From: Pseudomonas sp. MPC6
Lineage (GTDB): Bacteria; Pseudomonadota; Gammaproteobacteria; Pseudomonadales; Pseudomonadaceae
DNA: 64,000 nucleotides
Assembly: GCF_006094435.1 (NCBI RefSeq)
Contig: NZ_CP034783.1
Span: 1,267,001-1,331,000 of the forward strand
Direction: 5' to 3'
Shown: positions 56,985-64,000 of the stretch, piece by piece
Layout of the letters: each line of letters starts with the position of its first letter
Position numbering within the stretch: position 1 is the first letter of the stretch
Notes under the pieces: generated by a model
What the model was told of the DNA's origin: nothing
What the model saw: only the letters and a program-made list of their open reading frames with translations
Database searches by the model: none
Program-made: the position numbers and the translations under genes

Positions 56985-57842
56985 GTGAGTCTCACAGTCA
57001 TTGCGCACCGAATGGGTATAACGAGCTTTCAGCGCCTGGTGACTGGCCTCGTCTTGAGCACCTTGCTGGTTGGTTGTTCCAGCAACAAGTCGAGCGACGT
57101 GCGCGTCATCGATCGCAACAATTCCGTCGCGCAGCGTCCGGCAGTGACGACGGGTCAATACGTCGTCCGCCCCAAGGACACTCTGTTCTCCATCGCCTTT
57201 CGCTACGGTTGGGACTACAAGGCGCTGGCTGCACGCAATAACATTCCTGCGCCTTATACGATCCATCCGGGGCAGACGATTCGCTTCGATGGTCGCACCG
57301 GTTCAACGCCGACCACCGTGGTCAGTTCGGCCAGTTCAACGCCTTCGTCGTCGAGTAGAACCACGGTCTTCCGACGTCCTGCCAACGGTGCGACTACCAG
57401 TACAGCGGTGGTTGTACCGTCCGTCGCGAACAAACCTGCAGCCGCTCCGATGCCCGCGGCGGGTCCCGCCCCGACCGGCTGGGGGTGGCCATCTAATGGC
57501 ATTCTTATTGGTAAATTCTCTTCAAACGGGAGTTTGAATAAAGGAATTGATATCGCCGGGGATTTGGGACAGCCTGTTTTAGCTGCGTCTGATGGGACGG
57601 TGGTGTACGCCGGGAGTGGCTTAAGGGGCTACGGCGAATTAGTCATCATCAAACACAGCGATACCTACGTCAGTGCCTACGGACATAACCGCAGGCTGTT
57701 GGTTCAGGAGGGGCAGCAGGTCAAGGTCGGACAGACAATTGCCGAAATGGGGTCAACGGGTACAGACCGGGTGAAACTGCACTTTGAGATTCGCCGACAA
57801 GGTAAACCTGTAGATCCGCTGCAATTCCTGCCGCGGCGTTGA
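56985..57842 (+). CDS. nlpD: LysM and LytM domain lipoprotein NlpD
   Basis: Outer-membrane lipoprotein that activates septal amidases in E. coli. The 285-residue protein has a lipobox LLVGC (Cys31), a LysM domain (about residues 49-95, GQYVVRPKDTLFSIAFRYGW), a Ser/Thr/Pro-rich linker, and a C-terminal LytM domain. The LytM metal ligands are degenerate: NKGIDIAG where HxGxD is expected, and KLHFEI where HLHFEI is usual. That fits a regulator rather than an enzyme. The start is GTG after GGGAGCGG. Its 3' half holds regulatory DNA for rpoS. Confidence 0.95.
   Translation: MSLTVIAHRMGITSFQRLVTGLVLSTLLVGCSSNKSSDVRVIDRNNSVAQRPAVTTGQYVVRPKDTLFSIAFRYGWDYKALAARNNIPAPYTIHPGQTIRFDGRTGSTPTTVVSSASSTPSSSSRTTVFRRPANGATTSTAVVVPSVANKPAAAPMPAAGPAPTGWGWPSNGILIGKFSSNGSLNKGIDIAGDLGQPVLAASDGTVVYAGSGLRGYGELVIIKHSDTYVSAYGHNRRLLVQEGQQVKVGQTIAEMGSTGTDRVKLHFEIRRQGKPVDPLQFLPRR
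57521..57552 (+). promoter_or_regulatory. PsrA-like operator and -35 for rpoS inside nlpD
   Basis: The dyad TTCAAAC-GGGA-GTTTGAA (57521-57538) contains CAAAC-N4-GTTTG, the site reported for PsrA, an activator of rpoS in Pseudomonas. TTGATA (57547-57552) is a good -35 nine bases later. A start near 57580 would fit the long rpoS leader known in this genus. A clear -10 is not seen. Confidence 0.7.
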
Positions 57843-57947
57843 TCGCTATCCAGCCTGTTCCGTCACGTAGAGGGGACAGGCTTCAGCGTTGCCAAGGATA
57901 AAGGCGCCGCTAGAGCTTGGGGTCGAACTCACCAAAGGACTATAACA

Positions 57948-58955
57948 ATGGCTCTCAGTAAAGAAGTGCCGGAGTTTGACATCGACGATGAGGTTCTCCT
58001 TATGGAGACCGGCATCGACACGGATTCGATGTCGAATGATGAAGGGGCTGCTCCACCTTCCGTTCGTGCCAAATCCAAACACTCCGCCTCGTTAAAGCAA
58101 CACAAGTACATTGATTACACGCGTGCGCTCGATGCCACGCAGTTGTATCTCAATGAGATTGGTTTTTCCCCTCTGTTATCTCCCGAAGAAGAAGTTCATT
58201 TTGCGCGATTGTCGCAAAGTGGAGATCCTGCCGGTCGCAAACGCATGATTGAAAGTAACCTGAGGCTGGTGGTGAAAATCGCCCGGCGTTACGTCAATCG
58301 TGGCCTGTCGCTGCTGGACTTGATCGAAGAGGGCAACCTCGGACTGATCCGGGCGGTAGAGAAGTTCGACCCTGAACGTGGCTTCCGCTTTTCGACCTAC
58401 GCAACCTGGTGGATTCGTCAGACCATCGAGCGCGCAATCATGAATCAGACCCGGACCATCCGGTTGCCGATCCATGTGGTCAAGGAGCTTAACGTCTACC
58501 TGCGGGCTGCACGGGAACTGACGCAAAAGCTCGATCATGAACCCTCACCCGAAGAAATCGCCAACCTGCTGGAAAAACCAGTGGCAGAGGTCAAGCGCAT
58601 GCTCGGCCTCAACGAGCGGGTATCTTCGGTCGACGTTTCGCTGGGCCCGGATTCGGACAAAACCCTGCTGGACACCCTTACCGATGACCGCCCAACCGAT
58701 CCATGCGAACTGTTGCAGGATGACGACCTGTCCCAGAGCATCGATCAATGGCTCTCGGAACTGACCGACAAGCAACGCGAGGTGGTCATCCGCCGCTTCG
58801 GCCTGCGCGGGCACGAGAGCAGTACGCTTGAAGATGTAGGCCTGGAAATTGGCCTGACCCGGGAGCGGGTCAGACAGATTCAGGTTGAAGGCCTGAAACG
58901 TCTTCGAGAGATTCTCGAGAAGAATGGCCTGTCGAGCGAGTCGCTGTTCCAATAA
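57948..58955 (+). CDS. rpoS: RNA polymerase sigma factor RpoS (sigma-38)
   Basis: Master sigma factor of stationary phase and general stress. The 335-residue protein has sigma region 1.2 ([17 protein letters not shown]), region 2 ([17 protein letters not shown], then [18 protein letters not shown] and [17 protein letters not shown]), region 3, and region 4 with [20 protein letters not shown]. It lies just downstream of nlpD, which carries its promoter. In Pseudomonas it is also tuned by the Gac/Rsm system, and RsmZ is encoded next. Confidence 0.99.
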   Translation: MALSKEVPEFDIDDEVLLMETGIDTDSMSNDEGAAPPSVRAKSKHSASLKQHKYIDYTRALDATQLYLNEIGFSPLLSPEEEVHFARLSQSGDPAGRKRMIESNLRLVVKIARRYVNRGLSLLDLIEEGNLGLIRAVEKFDPERGFRFSTYATWWIRQTIERAIMNQTRTIRLPIHVVKELNVYLRAARELTQKLDHEPSPEEIANLLEKPVAEVKRMLGLNERVSSVDVSLGPDSDKTLLDTLTDDRPTDPCELLQDDDLSQSIDQWLSELTDKQREVVIRRFGLRGHESSTLEDVGLEIGLTRERVRQIQVEGLKRLREILEKNGLSSESLFQ

Positions 58956-58975
58956 TAAGTAGTTGCCAGGCATGC

Positions 58976-59010
58976 AACAAAAGCCCCGACTGGTTCGGGG
59001 CTTTTTGTTA
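58976..59010 (+). terminator. Terminator after rpoS
   Basis: AACAAAAGCCCCGA pairs with TCGGGGCTTTTTGTT around a short CTGGT-type loop, with a T run in the 3' arm. Confidence 0.9.
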
Positions 59011-59067
59011 TCTACCAGACGGGTTTTGCCCGGTCTGCGACATCACCTCAGCTTTGTAGTCTCGTGC

Positions 59068-59085
59068 TGTAAGTCTTTGCTTACC
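59068..59085 (+). promoter_or_regulatory. GacA-box upstream activating site of rsmZ
   Basis: TGTAAG-TCTTTG-CTTACC matches 11 of 12 fixed bases of TGTAAG-N6-CTTACA. It is centred about 180 bases before the predicted rsmZ start, as reported for rsmZ in P. protegens-type strains. Confidence 0.85.
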
Positions 59086-59257
59086 CTGTTGTAAGTGTTC
59101 GTTATTTTTACAGTGTGGCAGTCTTCCATTCTCCGCCCACGGATTTCTTATCCGGTTGATTCATAGACTTATTTTATTAAGTTACGAGCATATGACAGCG
59201 CATTCTGGCGTTTGTGGCCGCTTGCTCCCGGCCGGGAACGCTCTAGTATTCAGGTTG

Positions 59258-59387
59258 TGTCAACGGACAGACACGCCCTTCAAGGATGAGGGGAAAGGAC
59301 ATCGCAGGACGCGATTCATCAGGACGATGAAAAGGAACACAGGGACTAGGGAAAAAAATGTGGGCGGGTCAAACCGCCCCTTTTTTT
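59258..59387 (+). ncRNA. rsmZ: RsmZ regulatory RNA
   Basis: A roughly 130-base small RNA that soaks up RsmA/RsmE proteins and so relieves their translational repression. Nine GGA motifs are seen (first bases 59265, 59284, 59292, 59297, 59307, 59322, 59334, 59343, 59350). Two are shown in ideal loops: ATCGC-AGGAC-GCGAT (59301-59315) and TTCATC-AGGAC-GATGAA (59315-59331); these share one base, so exact pairing needs folding. A -10-like TAGTAT lies at 59244-59249. The RNA ends with GGGCGG (59362-59367) paired with CCGCCC (59374-59379) and a T run. The place between rpoS and fdxA is the known rsmZ locus. Confidence 0.93.
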
Positions 59388-59400
59388 GCCTGCAGAAAAG

Positions 59401-59430
59401 CAAAAAGGCCCGCAAGGGGCCTTTTCGAGA
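59401..59430 (-). terminator. Terminator of fdxA
   Basis: On the minus strand AAAAGGCCCC pairs with GGGCCTTTTT around a short loop, ending in a T run. It lies back to back with the rsmZ terminator. Confidence 0.85.
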
Positions 59431-59442
59431 ACGCGGGAGCAA

Positions 59443-59766
59443 TCAGCGTTCGAGGTCTTTGATCTTGCCTTTGACGCCATCCCACTCTTCGGCGTCGGGC
59501 ATCGATTCTTTCTTCTCGGTGATGTTGGGCCAGATTTCGGCCAGCTCAACGTTCAGCTGAATGAACTGCTGCATATCTTCCGGGACTTCATCTTCGGAGA
59601 AGATGGCCACGGCAGGGCATTCAGGTTCGCACAGTGCGCAGTCGATGCACTCATCCGGGTGAATCACCAGGAAGTTCGGGCCTTCGTAAAAGCAGTCCAC
59701 CGGACAGACTTCTACGCAGTCGGTGTACTTGCACTTGATGCAGTTGTCGGTGACGACGAAGGTCAT
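59443..59766 (-). CDS. fdxA: 7Fe ferredoxin FdxA
   Basis: A small electron carrier with one [3Fe-4S] and one [4Fe-4S] cluster. The 107-residue protein starts [29 protein letters not shown] and holds the second cluster motif [12 protein letters not shown]. The first cluster motif has the spacing of the 7Fe (Azotobacter FdI-like) type. A long C-terminal extension follows, rich in acidic residues. ATG 59766 has GAGGAG upstream. The 142-base gap before it holds a stem CTGCTGGC (59839-59846) with GCCAGCAG (59857-59864) and no T run. Confidence 0.96.
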   Translation of the reverse strand: MTFVVTDNCIKCKYTDCVEVCPVDCFYEGPNFLVIHPDECIDCALCEPECPAVAIFSEDEVPEDMQQFIQLNVELAEIWPNITEKKESMPDAEEWDGVKGKIKDLER

Positions 59767-59908
59767 TTCTAGATTTCTCCTCAGGCGGCGGCAGCGGAGC
59801 CCCTTCACGTTGGGGTCGCCAGGTTCGGGAGCGATAGTCTGCTGGCCAGGCTATTAGCCAGCAGCATCCCAAACCGCGCGAGATTCTAACAGCTTGCAGG
59901 CAAGTGCG

Positions 59909-62488
59909 TTAGACCCGTGTCTTTAGTGCATAGAGCATTTCGAGTGCACGACGCGGGGTCATGTCATCCAGGTCGAGTTTGGCCAGTTCGTCCAGCACCG
60001 GATGCGGCAGGCTGGCGAACATGTCGCTCTGCTGCGGCACGGCCGGTTTGCCCTTGGCGGGCTTCGGCGTTTCGTGAGGCAGGGCAGTGGCCTCCAGTCG
60101 GCCCAGATGCTCGCGAGCCCGCACGATCACTTCGCTCGGCACACCGGCCAATTGCGCAACCGCCAGGCCGTAGCTTTGGCTGGCAGGCCCCGGCAGCACG
60201 TGATGCAGGAACACGATTCGCTCGTTGTGCTCGGTGGCATTGAGGTGCACGTTGGCCACCAGCGGCTGGGCTTCCGGCAACACTGTCAGCTCGAAATAGT
60301 GGGTGGCGAACAGCGTGTAGGCACGCAGGTGCGCCAGGCGTTCGGCGGCGGCCCAGGCCAGGGACAGGCCGTCGAAGGTGCTGGTGCCGCGACCGACTTC
60401 GTCCATCAGCACCAGGCTGCGCTCGGTGGCATTGTGCAGGATGTTGGCGGTTTCGCTCATCTCGACCATGAAGGTCGAACGGCCGCCCGCCAGGTCATCG
60501 CTGGAACCGATCCGGGTAAAGATCCGGTCCACCAGCGACAATTCGCAGCTGGCTGCCGGCACGAAGCTGCCAATGTGCGCCAGCAGCACAATCAAGGCGG
60601 TCTGGCGCATGTAGGTGGATTTACCGCCCATGTTCGGGCCGGTGATCACCAGCATGCGCGTATTGTCGTCGAGGCTCAGGTCGTTGGCCACGAACGGCGT
60701 GGTCAACACTTGCTCGACCACCGGGTGACGACCCTGGCTGATGCGCATGCAGGGCTCGTCGACGAAACGCGGGCAGTTCAGGTCCAGGTTCAGTGCACGC
60801 TCGGCCAGGTTGCTCAGCACGTCCAGCTCGGCCAGGGCGGCGGCGGTGTCTTGCAGAGGCGGCAGTTGGGCGATCAGGTCTTCGAGCAGTGCTTCGTAGA
60901 GCATCTTCTCGCGGGCCAGGGCGCGGCTCTTGGCCGACAGGGCCTTGTCTTCGAACGCCTTCAGTTCCGGGGTGATGAAGCGCTCGGCACCTTTGAGCGT
61001 CTGACGGCGGATGTAATCCGCGGGCGCCGATTCGGCCTGTTTGCTCGGCAATTCGATGAAGTAACCGTGGACACGGTTGTAGCCGACCTTCAGGTGTGAC
61101 AGGCCGGTGCGGGCCTTTTCGCGCGCTTCGAGATCGATCAGGAACTGCCCGGCGTTTTCGCTGAGCGATTGCAGGTCGTCGAGTTCGCTGTCGTAGCCGG
61201 TTTTCAACACGCCGCCGTCTCGAATGACCGCGGGCGGGTTGTCGACGATGGCTTTTGCCAGCAGGGCCGCCAGTTCCGGATAGGTGCTGGTGGTCCCGGC
61301 CAGTTGAATGATGTGTGGCGCTTCAAGTTCGCTCATCGCCACTTGCAGTGCTGGCAGTGCACCGAGTGCGTCGCGCAGGCGAGCCAGGTCGCGAGGACGG
61401 GCATTGCGCAGACCGATCCGCGCCAGGATCCGCTCGATGTCCCCGATTTCCTTGAGCTGCGGTTGCAGTTTCTCGAAGCGGTAGCCGTCGAGCAGGCAGG
61501 TGATCGACGTCTGGCGCGCCAGCAATACCGTCAGATCGCGCAGCGGGCGGTTCAGCCAGCGGGTCAGCAAGCGGCTGCCCATGGCGGTCTGGCAACGGTC
61601 GACTACCGATTGCAGGGTGTTATCGCGACCGCCGGCCAGGTTGGTGTCCAGTTCCAGGTTGCGCCGGCTCGCGCCGTCCAGCACGACGGTGTCGTCCAGG
61701 CGCTCATGACGCAGGCTGCGCAAGTGGGGCAGGGCAGTGCGCTGGGTTTCCTTGGCATAGCTGAGCAAGCAGCCGGCAGCGCCGATGGCCAGCGTCAGGT
61801 TTTCGCAGCCGAAACCTTTCAGGTCCTGGGTCGAGAATTGTTGGCAGAGGCTTTTCAGCGCCGAGTCACGCTCGAAATCCCACGGCGCACGGCGACGAAC
61901 CCCGCGACGTTTCTCCGCAGGCAAATCTTTCGGCCAGTCGTCCGGGATCATCAGCTCCACCGGATTGACCCGCTCCAGTTCGGCGAGCAGGTTTTCCCAA
62001 CCCTTGATTTCCAGCACCGTGAAATTGCCGCTGGTGATATCCAGCACGGCCAGACCGAACAGGCGCTCGTCACCCAGCACCGCAGCGATCAGGTTGTCCC
62101 GACGCTCATCCAGCAGCGCCTCGTCACTCACCGTGCCCGGGGTGATGATCCGCACCACCTGGCGATCCACCGGTCCTTTACTGGTAGCCGGGTCGCCGAC
62201 CTGCTCGCAAATCACCACCGACTCGCCGAGCTTAACCAGTTTCGCCAGATAACCTTCCGCGGCGTGGTAAGGAATCCCACACATCGGAATCGCCTGACCG
62301 GCCGACTGCCCACGGGCGGTCAGGGTAATGTCCAGCAATTTGGCGGCCTTCTTCGCGTCTTCATAGAAGATCTCGTAGAAGTCGCCCATGCGGTAGAACA
62401 TCAGCTGGTCGGGGTGCTGGTTTTTCAGGCGCCAGTACTGCTGCATCATTGGCGTGTGGGAGGACAGATCGGAGAGCGCTTTATTCAT
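59909..62488 (-). CDS. mutS: DNA mismatch repair protein MutS
   Basis: Recognises base mismatches and small loops and starts repair with MutL. The 859-residue protein has the mismatch-binding motif [17 protein letters not shown] near residue 30 (the Phe-x-Glu pair), connector and lever domains, and the ATPase Walker A motif [13 protein letters not shown] near residues 615-625, then [18 protein letters not shown] 62488 ([19 protein letters not shown]) is the family start; 84 further codons upstream are open but do not resemble MutS. It is divergent from the cinA-like gene; 62489-62761 shows no clear feature. Confidence 0.98.
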   Translation of the reverse strand: MNKALSDLSSHTPMMQQYWRLKNQHPDQLMFYRMGDFYEIFYEDAKKAAKLLDITLTARGQSAGQAIPMCGIPYHAAEGYLAKLVKLGESVVICEQVGDPATSKGPVDRQVVRIITPGTVSDEALLDERRDNLIAAVLGDERLFGLAVLDITSGNFTVLEIKGWENLLAELERVNPVELMIPDDWPKDLPAEKRRGVRRRAPWDFERDSALKSLCQQFSTQDLKGFGCENLTLAIGAAGCLLSYAKETQRTALPHLRSLRHERLDDTVVLDGASRRNLELDTNLAGGRDNTLQSVVDRCQTAMGSRLLTRWLNRPLRDLTVLLARQTSITCLLDGYRFEKLQPQLKEIGDIERILARIGLRNARPRDLARLRDALGALPALQVAMSELEAPHIIQLAGTTSTYPELAALLAKAIVDNPPAVIRDGGVLKTGYDSELDDLQSLSENAGQFLIDLEAREKARTGLSHLKVGYNRVHGYFIELPSKQAESAPADYIRRQTLKGAERFITPELKAFEDKALSAKSRALAREKMLYEALLEDLIAQLPPLQDTAAALAELDVLSNLAERALNLDLNCPRFVDEPCMRISQGRHPVVEQVLTTPFVANDLSLDDNTRMLVITGPNMGGKSTYMRQTALIVLLAHIGSFVPAASCELSLVDRIFTRIGSSDDLAGGRSTFMVEMSETANILHNATERSLVLMDEVGRGTSTFDGLSLAWAAAERLAHLRAYTLFATHYFELTVLPEAQPLVANVHLNATEHNERIVFLHHVLPGPASQSYGLAVAQLAGVPSEVIVRAREHLGRLEATALPHETPKPAKGKPAVPQQSDMFASLPHPVLDELAKLDLDDMTPRRALEMLYALKTRV

Positions 62489-62761
62489 CGGATAATCAGG
62501 CAAATTCGTTGAAAGGTGTAGGGCAAAGGAGGGGCGACGGCCCGGCTTTTCCGCGATGGGCGCAAGGTTAACATGGGCGGTCCACCCGACGCAGGCATGA
62601 AAGCCCGACAAAAATAGCGCCCAGATCATTAAGCCCCGCCAATGGATGGCCGAGAGCGAGCCGGCGTCATCTTTGGCCGTTAACATCTTGATTGATGCCG
62701 TGCCTTGCAAGCGCGATCCGCTCGTGTACGGTAGTCCCATTCAGCCTTTCAGGAGAGGACC

Positions 62762-63262
62762 GTGAAAGAAATCACCCAACTGGCCGCTGAACTTGGCAGG
62801 CGCCTGCAGGTTCTCAATACCCACGTCACGGCCGCCGAGTCCTGTACCGGTGGCGGGATTTGCGAGGCCATTACCCGCATTCCCGGCAGCTCGGCGTGGT
62901 TCGAGGCGGGTTATGTCACTTACTCCAACCGCCAGAAAATCGAGCAATTGAATGTCCCTGCGCAGTTGTTTGCGACGGTTGGGGCGGTCAGTCGCGAGGT
63001 GGTCGAGGCGATGGTGCGGGGCGCGCAGGAAAAAAGCCGCGCGCATTTTGCCGTGGCGGTCAGTGGCGTCGCCGGGCCCGATGGCGGGTCGCCCAGCAAG
63101 CCGGTGGGCACGGTGTGGCTGGCATGGGGCGTCGGCGAGCGGGTATTCAGCGAGGTGCAGCACTTCCCCGGCAACCGCGACGAAGTTCGCCGACAAACGG
63201 TGAAGGCCGCGCTAGAGGGGCTACTGCGCCATGCAGCTGGAGAAATCTCAAATCAGGGGTAG
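62762..63262 (+). CDS. CinA-family nicotinamide-nucleotide amidohydrolase (PncC type)
   Basis: A 166-residue protein equal to the C-terminal domain of CinA. PncC enzymes turn nicotinamide mononucleotide into nicotinate mononucleotide for NAD recycling. Motifs: [22 protein letters not shown] near residue 22 and [20 protein letters not shown] near residue 100. GTG 62762 has AGGAGAGG upstream. It lacks the N-terminal MoCF-like domain. It lies just before recA, as in many bacteria. Confidence 0.94.
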   Translation: MKEITQLAAELGRRLQVLNTHVTAAESCTGGGICEAITRIPGSSAWFEAGYVTYSNRQKIEQLNVPAQLFATVGAVSREVVEAMVRGAQEKSRAHFAVAVSGVAGPDGGSPSKPVGTVWLAWGVGERVFSEVQHFPGNRDEVRRQTVKAALEGLLRHAAGEISNQG

Positions 63263-63289
63263 GCGATCCTCAAGCGCTGTGGAATAATA

Positions 63290-63305
63290 CTGGCTACTTA
63301 TACAG
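63290..63305 (+). promoter_or_regulatory. LexA (SOS) box of recA
   Basis: CTG-GCTACTTATA-CAG fits the CTG-N10-CAG LexA consensus with an AT-rich middle. It ends 40 bases before the recA ATG. Confidence 0.8.
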
Positions 63306-63345
63306 GTGTTGGCCGTCAGGCCTTATTGATTACGTGAGGACTTTA

Positions 63346-64000
63346 ATGGACGACAACAAGAAGAAAGCCTTGGCTGCGGCCCTGGGTCAGATCGAACGTC
63401 AATTCGGCAAGGGTGCCGTAATGCGTATGGGCGATCAGGACCGTCAGGCGATCCCGGCTATCTCCACTGGCTCTCTGGGGCTGGACATCGCGCTCGGCAT
63501 TGGCGGTCTGCCAAAAGGCCGTATCGTTGAAATCTACGGCCCTGAATCCTCGGGTAAAACCACGCTGACACTGTCGGTGATCGCCCAGGCTCAAAAAGCC
63601 GGCGCGACCTGCGCATTCGTCGACGCCGAACACGCCCTCGACCCTGAATATGCCGGCAAGCTGGGCGTCAACGTCGACGACCTGCTGGTTTCCCAGCCGG
63701 ACACCGGCGAGCAGGCCCTGGAAATCACCGACATGCTGGTGCGTTCCAACGCGGTTGACGTGATCATCGTCGACTCCGTGGCGGCATTGGTGCCAAAGGC
63801 TGAAATCGAAGGCGAAATGGGTGACATGCACGTGGGCCTGCAAGCCCGTCTGATGTCCCAGGCTCTGCGTAAAATCACCGGTAACATCAAGAACGCCAAC
63901 TGCCTGGTTATCTTCATCAACCAGATCCGCATGAAAATCGGTGTGATGTTCGGCAGTCCGGAAACCACTACCGGTGGTAACGCGCTGAAGTTCTACGCCT
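63346..64000 (+). CDS. recA: Recombinase RecA, N-terminal part (3' end outside window)
   Basis: Central enzyme of homologous recombination and the SOS co-protease that triggers LexA self-cleavage. About 218 residues are present. The start reads [20 protein letters not shown]; Walker [10 protein letters not shown] begins near residue 65; [10 protein letters not shown] is Walker B; and the L1 loop and [19 protein letters not shown] region (start of L2) are intact. TGAGGA is the ribosome binding site. The frame runs off the window end without a stop. Confidence 0.99.
   Translation, partial: MDDNKKKALAAALGQIERQFGKGAVMRMGDQDRQAIPAISTGSLGLDIALGIGGLPKGRIVEIYGPESSGKTTLTLSVIAQAQKAGATCAFVDAEHALDPEYAGKLGVNVDDLLVSQPDTGEQALEITDMLVRSNAVDVIIVDSVAALVPKAEIEGEMGDMHVGLQARLMSQALRKITGNIKNANCLVIFINQIRMKIGVMFGSPETTTGGNALKFYA

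Noticed and set aside
62489-62740. 84-codon in-frame N-terminal extension of MutS
   Set aside because: It does not resemble MutS and would place the start far upstream of the family start [11 protein letters not shown]; the open frame is likely chance in GC-rich DNA.

Overview
This window reads as chromosomal core genome from a Pseudomonas of the P. fluorescens complex. The evidence is the gene order rpoS-rsmZ-fdxA-mutS-cinA-recA, the tightly packed rpsB-to-accA block, a formaldehyde cassette lying between ispD and ispF, a DUF6124-type small gene, and many REP doublets with cores such as GTGGGAGCGGGCTTGCTCGC and GTAGGAGCTGGCTTGCCAGC. This is inferred from protein recognition and gene order; no database search was run.

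Layout. 1-3161: the 3' end of an RND efflux pump gene, a repeat-rich gene-free stretch, a small DUF6124-like gene with an elaborately folded leader, and a solitary Fic protein. 3367-12756 (mostly minus strand): a DUF4197 protein, a YbaY lipoprotein, plsB, a cold-shock gene, a small unknown gene, rlmA and dapE, and an NdvB-like glucan synthase. 13027-20433: tcdA facing csdA-csdE (ct6A and sulfur transfer), dapD, an ArsC/YffB-like gene, a CPA1 antiporter and dapC. 20578-24110: glnD and map.

24485-43814 is the envelope and translation superblock: rpsB-tsf, pyrH-frr-uppS-cdsA-dxr-rseP, bamA-skp-lpxD-fabZ-lpxA-lpxB-rnhB, dnaE and accA. Many genes overlap by 1-4 bases, which suggests translational coupling. 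43964-50661 holds tilS, pyrG-kdsA-eno and ftsB-ispD. 50832-53802 is a glutathione-dependent formaldehyde detoxification cassette (LysR regulator, adhC, fghA). 53846-58955 holds ispF-truD-surE-pcm and nlpD-rpoS. 58956-64000 holds the RsmZ regulatory RNA with an upstream GacA box, fdxA, mutS, a CinA-family gene and the 5' part of recA with a LexA box.

How the genes work together. Isoprenoid supply (dxr, ispD, ispF) feeds uppS and so the lipid carrier for cell-wall and LPS synthesis. cdsA and plsB make phospholipid precursors. lpxD/A/B, fabZ and kdsA make lipid A and Kdo. bamA, skp and rseP assemble and monitor the outer membrane. dapC, dapD and dapE supply meso-DAP. rpoS, rsmZ and recA are global regulators of stationary phase, Gac/Rsm and SOS.

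The most interesting unexplained signal is the leader of the DUF6124-like gene (about 1171-1336). It can fold into a three-way junction with a C(UUCG)G hairpin, and the loop of its second hairpin is perfectly complementary over 8 bases to the gene's Shine-Dalgarno region. A second local hairpin could also hide that site. Other items worth checking are the dyad inside the spacer of the same promoter, palindromes upstream of fic, the ispF ribosome binding site embedded in a terminator-like hairpin, a multi-hairpin pyrH leader, and REP halves in tail-to-tail order.
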